From assembly GCF_000208865.1 (NCBI RefSeq), contig NC_018397.1, positions 4,121,748 to 4,185,747 of the forward strand: DNA of 64,000 nucleotides, read 5' to 3'. Shown piece after piece: positions 59,137 through 64,000 of this stretch; position 1 is the stretch's first letter; each line of letters begins with the position of its first letter. The stretch comes from Neospora caninum Liverpool. Lineage: Eukaryota > Apicomplexa > Conoidasida > Eucoccidiorida > Sarcocystidae. The notes under the pieces were generated by a model. It was given only the letters and a program-made list of their open reading frames with translations. It searched no databases and was not told the origin of the DNA. A program made the position numbers and the translations under genes.

Positions 59137-60157
59137 TCAATCCGATTCATCCGCGGATTCATCCATCGACGCAACGAGAGAGGCAAGGAGGCGCTTCGGC
59201 GCGCGTTTGATCGTCGCTTGCTCATCTCGGGCGCGAAGATCGTCTGGAAAGGACACAAGGCAGACGCAACGGCGGCGAATGCGTACGGGGAAGACAATCC
59301 GTCAACAAAGCTCACATCTAGGTGCCCACGCAACCCTCCAGATAAAAAGATAACCACGTGTGTATCCTAGAAAACGTTAAAGGTATAGGTGTGTGTGTTT
59401 GAAAACCTTTGGCCCGAGAGTCTATTCGTCACACTGTCGCCTAGAAAAAACGAAAGGAAAAAGAGAGAAAGAGCGGGAAAGGATGAGAGAAAGAGATAAG
59501 GAACTGGAGGGAAACGCAGGCTTGAAAGTGCGCGATCTTCCGACTCGAGCACTTACCTGCGTCCCCTCGAAGTCTGTCCAGCTCCGCAGTTCTCGAATGA
59601 TCTCGTCTTTGCTTTTTCCGTCCCGGTTCCTCTTCCTCGCGGTCTTGCGTCGCCGCGAGCAGCTGACCGCACAGCGCCTTTCCATCTGCGTCTTCTTCAC
59701 TCGGTTCGTCGTCGCTCTCTCCCTCGCGCGCGTGGCCCAGCAGTCTCTGCACGAGCACGCCAGGGGCGGGCGTGGCGAGGTCAGCCGACTCACGGTCCCC
59801 GAAAGGCCCATGAATCTGAGTCTTCTCCCGCTTGGCCTTCGCCATCGCTTGGCAGAAGAGCGGTGCAACGTCGGAGACTCGCGAAGCCCCCAGCTGCGCA
59901 GAGGCCCGAAACGCCGAACCACACGAAAAAAACAGAAACACATGAGTGCGTGAGACACTCAAAAAGCTCGACACACGTGCCGACAGAAAGACATATATAT
60001 ATATATATATATATACATGTATATCTTTGCAATTCTGTGGTTGTCTCTATGCACACAAGTGAGACAACCGGGATCCATGAGACGAATAGCAGTGGTTATT
60101 CATGTGTCTCGATGCAGATCTACACAGGGGATTACTCGCACAGTTAAACAAGCATGC

Positions 60158-60196
<39 letters not shown>

Positions 60197-63100
60197 CCTA
60201 TTCACTTAGTACAATGATATACAAGACATGTGAATCCAAGGGCATGACCGGCAAGAACTCGTCGTTTACGTAAAACTGCGTTTGCACAGAAAATTCTGTT
60301 CAAGGTCCCCTGACGACTCGGACTCACAACTCACACATCTCCCTCGTTCCAGTCATGTGTGCCTGTACACCGTTGAAACGAGAGTGGCTTCTGTGTTCTC
60401 ACTTACGCGTGTGTTAGGCTTCTTGTCGCTGTCGCCAGACACATCCTCAACTTCTCTGCGTGATTTCGCCCGCTCCACCTGCAGAAGCTGCTGAAGCTTC
60501 CTCTTCGTCTGCATGCCCTCTTTTCCGGGCTCTTCAAAAAGATCGACAACGTCCCCGACCTGAGGTGTACCTACACTCGACGAGGGAGGAGAGACAGCGC
60601 CAGCAGGCACGCGAATCGTTTCCAGTTGGAACCGGGCATTCAGCAACATGAGAACGCTTTCTTCTGAGTTTTGGATCGCAGCCTCGAGTGGCGAGGCCGA
60701 GGACGGAGGCAGAAAGCAGCCTGCAAGAATCGCTTCCCCCAAACGTTTCCTTTCCTGTTGCCACACGCAGTGTACGTACACCCCAGATCCGCCGTGTCCT
60801 GCCTCCATGTCCTCTCTGCGGTCGCCGCTCGATTCAAGAGGCCCGAGAAGCGGAAGCAGGGGCAATTCGACTTTCTCGCTGAGTTCCCTCTCGCCTCCGC
60901 TTTTCTTTTTCTTCTTCGTCATGCCTTCGGCCTGTGTGTCTCGGCTATCGCACGGCTGGTGCGAGAGGGTGAAGATGCGCAGCTCGTGGGAGGGGAAGAC
61001 AGAAGTCGGCACGGTCTGGGTGTCGCGGTCACCTTCCACTGCTGCCTTCGCGTGGCCTCTCGTTCGCTCGCCATCGCTCGCTTTTCCAGTTTCTGCACGT
61101 AAGCATTCTCCCTCGTCGGCGGGAGGCGCAGTGAGTTTCGCGAGGACGACTGAGAAACGCATGCCTCCGCCCGGCTCGACGAAGAGGAAGTCAACGATGC
61201 CGCCGTCTGTGCACAGACACGACATGCGAAGCAGAAGAAAGGAGAGCAAAGCGGCATCGAGGTTCACTCGGGTCTCACGACAAACACTAAACGCACTTCA
61301 CACCCCCTAAAAAGAGACGCTTATTCGCATCCTAAGCAGTTCTGTCTCATTCTTCAAGAGTCCGGATCACACCCGAAACAAGACACGGCGAGGCTTACCA
61401 TCATAGAATGTCTTCACCCAGCAGATATTGAGAGAGAGGAGGTCGTACAAGATGACGCATGTAGTCGTGCCCGCAACGAGGAAGAGGCCGTACGCCGTCT
61501 CCAAGAGAGCGACTTTGTCGCAAAACTCAGTGCCGGCTTCTTCCTCGACTCGCGCGTCGCTTCCTTTCGCGAGTGTTTGCGTCGCCGTTGCGCGGTCGCG
61601 TGTCTCCCCCGCACATACAGCCGCCATTGAACGCAGCGTGGCTGCTTGAGGGAGGCGAAGCGACTGAGAAAGGACGAACGACGAAGCCTTCCAGAGAGTG
61701 ATGAGAGACCCGCCGTGGGCAATGGCGAGGAGAGAGGCATCCAGCGAGAGGGAACAGGAGAGCGGCGCCAGGCCGCGGTAAGAACCTTCCAAGATGCACG
61801 CGAAAAAGGAAGGCGCGGAAGACGAAGACGAAGGGACAACTTCCCGCCAGGCTTTGAAGTACGTGTCCAGGGACAGCGTGAAGAAGAAGCGGGGATCCTG
61901 AGAAGAGAAAAGACAGCGAGCTTCCCAACAGCGACGTTGCGGCACCCAAGCAGGAAGGCACCAGGGAAGGGAACCAGAAGGCGACGGAAGACTGGGGGGA
62001 TAGGCCACAGCCCACGGGAGCAAAGCGAGACGGACAGAGGGAAGGGAGAAAGAGAGATTAAGCTACAACTAGAAGAGACCGACAAGGCGCATCCGCAGAT
62101 GAGACTGCGTCCCAGGGAAAACTGGAAACGGGTGAAAACACAAGAGAACCGAGAGCGGTGAGAGGGAGATCAACCGCTGTTCGCACGACCGAGAACACGG
62201 CGACCACGCGTCAGAACCTGGGCGAGAAGGCCGAGGTCCCCTACGCGCTCTGGTCTCTCGACAGCTGAAATCTCGTCGACGCGCCGGAAACATTCACAGA
62301 CACACACGCATCACAAAATCGCTGAGATCTCGGCTCGGTCGGCTTCGACTTTGTCTTTCTTCGCGCTCTACTCTCCCGTCCTTACGCGCGTGTGGGGCTG
62401 GAGTGCTGTGACCTCGTTGACGTGAAAGTCGTCGACGCGCGTCTTCACGGTGAACGTCCCCGCTTCGTCTCCCTTTCCGTCCTTGTCGCCAGCGTCAAAG
62501 ACCCAGAAGGTGATGCTGTGGCAGCGGCCATCTGCGACGGCGGCGTCCTCGATGCGCTTCCTGCGGATGCTCGACTCGGCGTCTCCGGTCGCGCCCCGGG
62601 GGCCTTGGGCTCCAAGCAGAGCTTCTCCGACTGCCGTCGACGCGCCCCGGCTCTCGACGACAGCCAAGCTGCTGCCGCAGACATCGGCTGCGGCGAACCG
62701 GACCTCCCACTGCGAGGCCGAGAAGGCGTCATCGACCCGCGAGGTGTACATGCGTTGGGGCCTGACGGGGAGGTGGAGCACGTGTTTGTCCTGCTCGGCA
62801 TCGTACACCTGCAATCGGGCTGCATCGCTACTGAACAGGAGCATCCAGTTCCGCTCCCTTGCTGCGTGTTTCGATTGCACAGACCCCGCCAGTCGGACGC
62901 CTTCCTCGGCGGAGTCTCTGTACCTTCGCGTCTCCGCCGACGCGCGACGCAGAAAGGTAGGCACGGCCAGGTGCTGCTGAGCCGCCTGCTGGCGAGCCCT
63001 CGAAAGAGACAGAGGAAGAAGGGGAGAAAGGACGAGGCCTCCGCGCGAAGCGGGAGAAGGTGCGAACCCAATCGGAGGAACCGAGGACGAGGAAGCGTGC

Positions 63101-64000
63101 TCGAAACGTGAGAAGAGAGACGGAAGAGAAGGCACGGAAGCGCGCGTCGCGGTTGAGTTGGCTTTGTCGCCACAGAAACAGCAGACGCCCGGCTCGGTCT
63201 CTCGATCCGGATTCCCAGCTGGCTTCTTCTCTTCTTCGCCGTCGTTGTCCGGCCGAGGCTTTCTCTCGCCGTTGCGCAAGGCGTCGCCTCCGCGTGCAGC
63301 GGCGCGACACGCCGCGCACACGGCGGGGGTCTGCGTGGAGCCTTCGCTCGCGCGCGCGTGGGCGATCGCGCTGTGGCCCGCGGAGAAGCTCGCCGAAGCG
63401 TAGGCGAAGGCAGCGAGCGGGAGATCGACGCCCTGGACGACTTTGGAGACCTGGAAGTGGACGAGGTCGACGAGCTTCACGGAGTTGTCTCCGCAGCTGA
63501 CAGCGACTCTCTCGGATCCCTCCGCGTTCGCGTCGAGAGGAGCGAGTGAGGAGATGTGGAAGATTGGTGCGCCGAGGCGAGGGAGAAATTGGCGGTGGAA
63601 GGCTTGGCGGATGTGCCAGAGTACCAGGACGCCTTCCTCGCCCCCGGAGAGGAGCAACATCCCATCGGCGGAGAAGGCCAGCGCCGTAACTGCATGAGCA
63701 TGCCAGTGGAGAATCACGGGAGACAGCGAAGCAGAGCTCGCGCTTTTCTTGCCGGACGCAGAGAGGGCTGAAGTCTGAGCCCCGCCATCGGTCGAGATCC
63801 CAGAGGCCAGCGACGAGGAGAGATTGAGAGGCGGAGGCAGCAGCCGGGACGTGGCGTGTCGCTGAGTCGAGTTCTGTTTCGCGTCTTTCTTGGTCTTTCC
63901 TTCTGGAGCTTCGCCCTTGCCGGCGTCTCCGGGTTCGCCGACGGCGCGACGCGCGCTCACATCCACCCCCAGAGACAGAAACGGGCCAAGATCGTTGAGA
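59137..64000 (-). CDS. WDR75: WDR75/UTP17-like WD40 protein (5' partial)
   Basis: Exons: beyond 64000 to 62386, then 61897-61399, 61206-60407, 59893-59557 and 59243-59137 (stop TGA); phases 0/1/0/1 close; 1118 codons in the window. The diagnostic run is HWHAHAVTALAFSADGMLLL, GGEEGVLVLWHIR and FLPRLGAPIFHIS, as in WDR75/Nan1, a t-UTP component of the nucleolar SSU processome needed for pre-rRNA transcription and processing. Further WD-like segments: FTLSLDTYFKAWREV, SLDASLLAIAHGGSLITLW, LLETAYGLFLVAG and DGGIVDFLFVEP. The C-terminus is charged (LVASMDESADESD). Parasite-style insertions separate blades, one carrying CAAC and CCFC cysteine pairs. The frame is open to the window edge, so the start lies outside. 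Confidence 0.9.
59992..60015. repeat. (TA)n run in WDR75-like intron
   Basis: TA repeat between exons 4 and 3 of the WDR75-like gene. Confidence 0.93.
60158..60193. repeat. (TA)n run in WDR75-like intron
   Basis: Second TA repeat, with one AAA interruption, in the same intron as the 59992 repeat. Confidence 0.93.

Noticed and set aside
62392..63111. Plus-strand 239-codon open frame
   Set aside because: Antisense shadow of the WDR75-like exon; no domain features.

Overview
The window is nuclear DNA from an intron-rich eukaryote, most probably a cyst-forming coccidian of the Toxoplasma/Neospora/Hammondia group. The reasons are: genes of 4-16 short exons with introns of a few hundred bases; introns and flanks strongly biased to GA on one strand and CT on the other; many (TA)n runs; balanced base composition; and Ser/Arg/Glu-rich insertions swelling otherwise conserved proteins. 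The species call is inference from style, not from a marker sequence.

Layout. Minus strand 1-3123: 5' part of SEY1/RHD3, an ER-shaping dynamin-like GTPase. Plus 7704-15830: a ten-exon protein with a PI-PLC X (PLCXD-type) domain. Minus 17407 to about 19340: fast-evolving membrane protein, model incomplete. Plus 20824-26672: large unrecognised protein with five CxxC pairs. Minus 27876-29818: prefoldin subunit 5. Plus 31762-33913: TAF10-like TFIID/SAGA subunit. Minus 36812-50710: sixteen-exon coiled-coil protein of about 2214 residues. Minus 51687-53682: predicted secreted or membrane Cys-containing protein, unrecognised. Minus 53786-56569: protein-L-isoaspartate O-methyltransferase with a long leader. 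Minus 59137 to beyond 64000: WDR75/UTP17-like SSU-processome WD40 protein, its 5' end outside the window.

Exon borders were placed by reading splice sites by eye and requiring reading phase to carry across every junction. For SEY1, the PLC-X gene, prefoldin, TAF10, the coiled-coil gene, PCMT and WDR75 the phases close perfectly. The gene at 17-19 kb lacks a resolved 5' end, and the one at 51.7-53.7 kb lacks a resolved last intron.

The recognised genes are housekeeping and unrelated in function (ER shaping, lipid signalling, tubulin/actin folding, transcription, protein repair, ribosome biogenesis). This is an ordinary chromosome segment, not an operon or island. I saw no CRISPR array, transposase, rRNA or convincing tRNA. 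The most novel material is the three unrecognised proteins (17-19 kb, 20.8-26.7 kb, 51.7-53.7 kb) and the giant coiled-coil protein.
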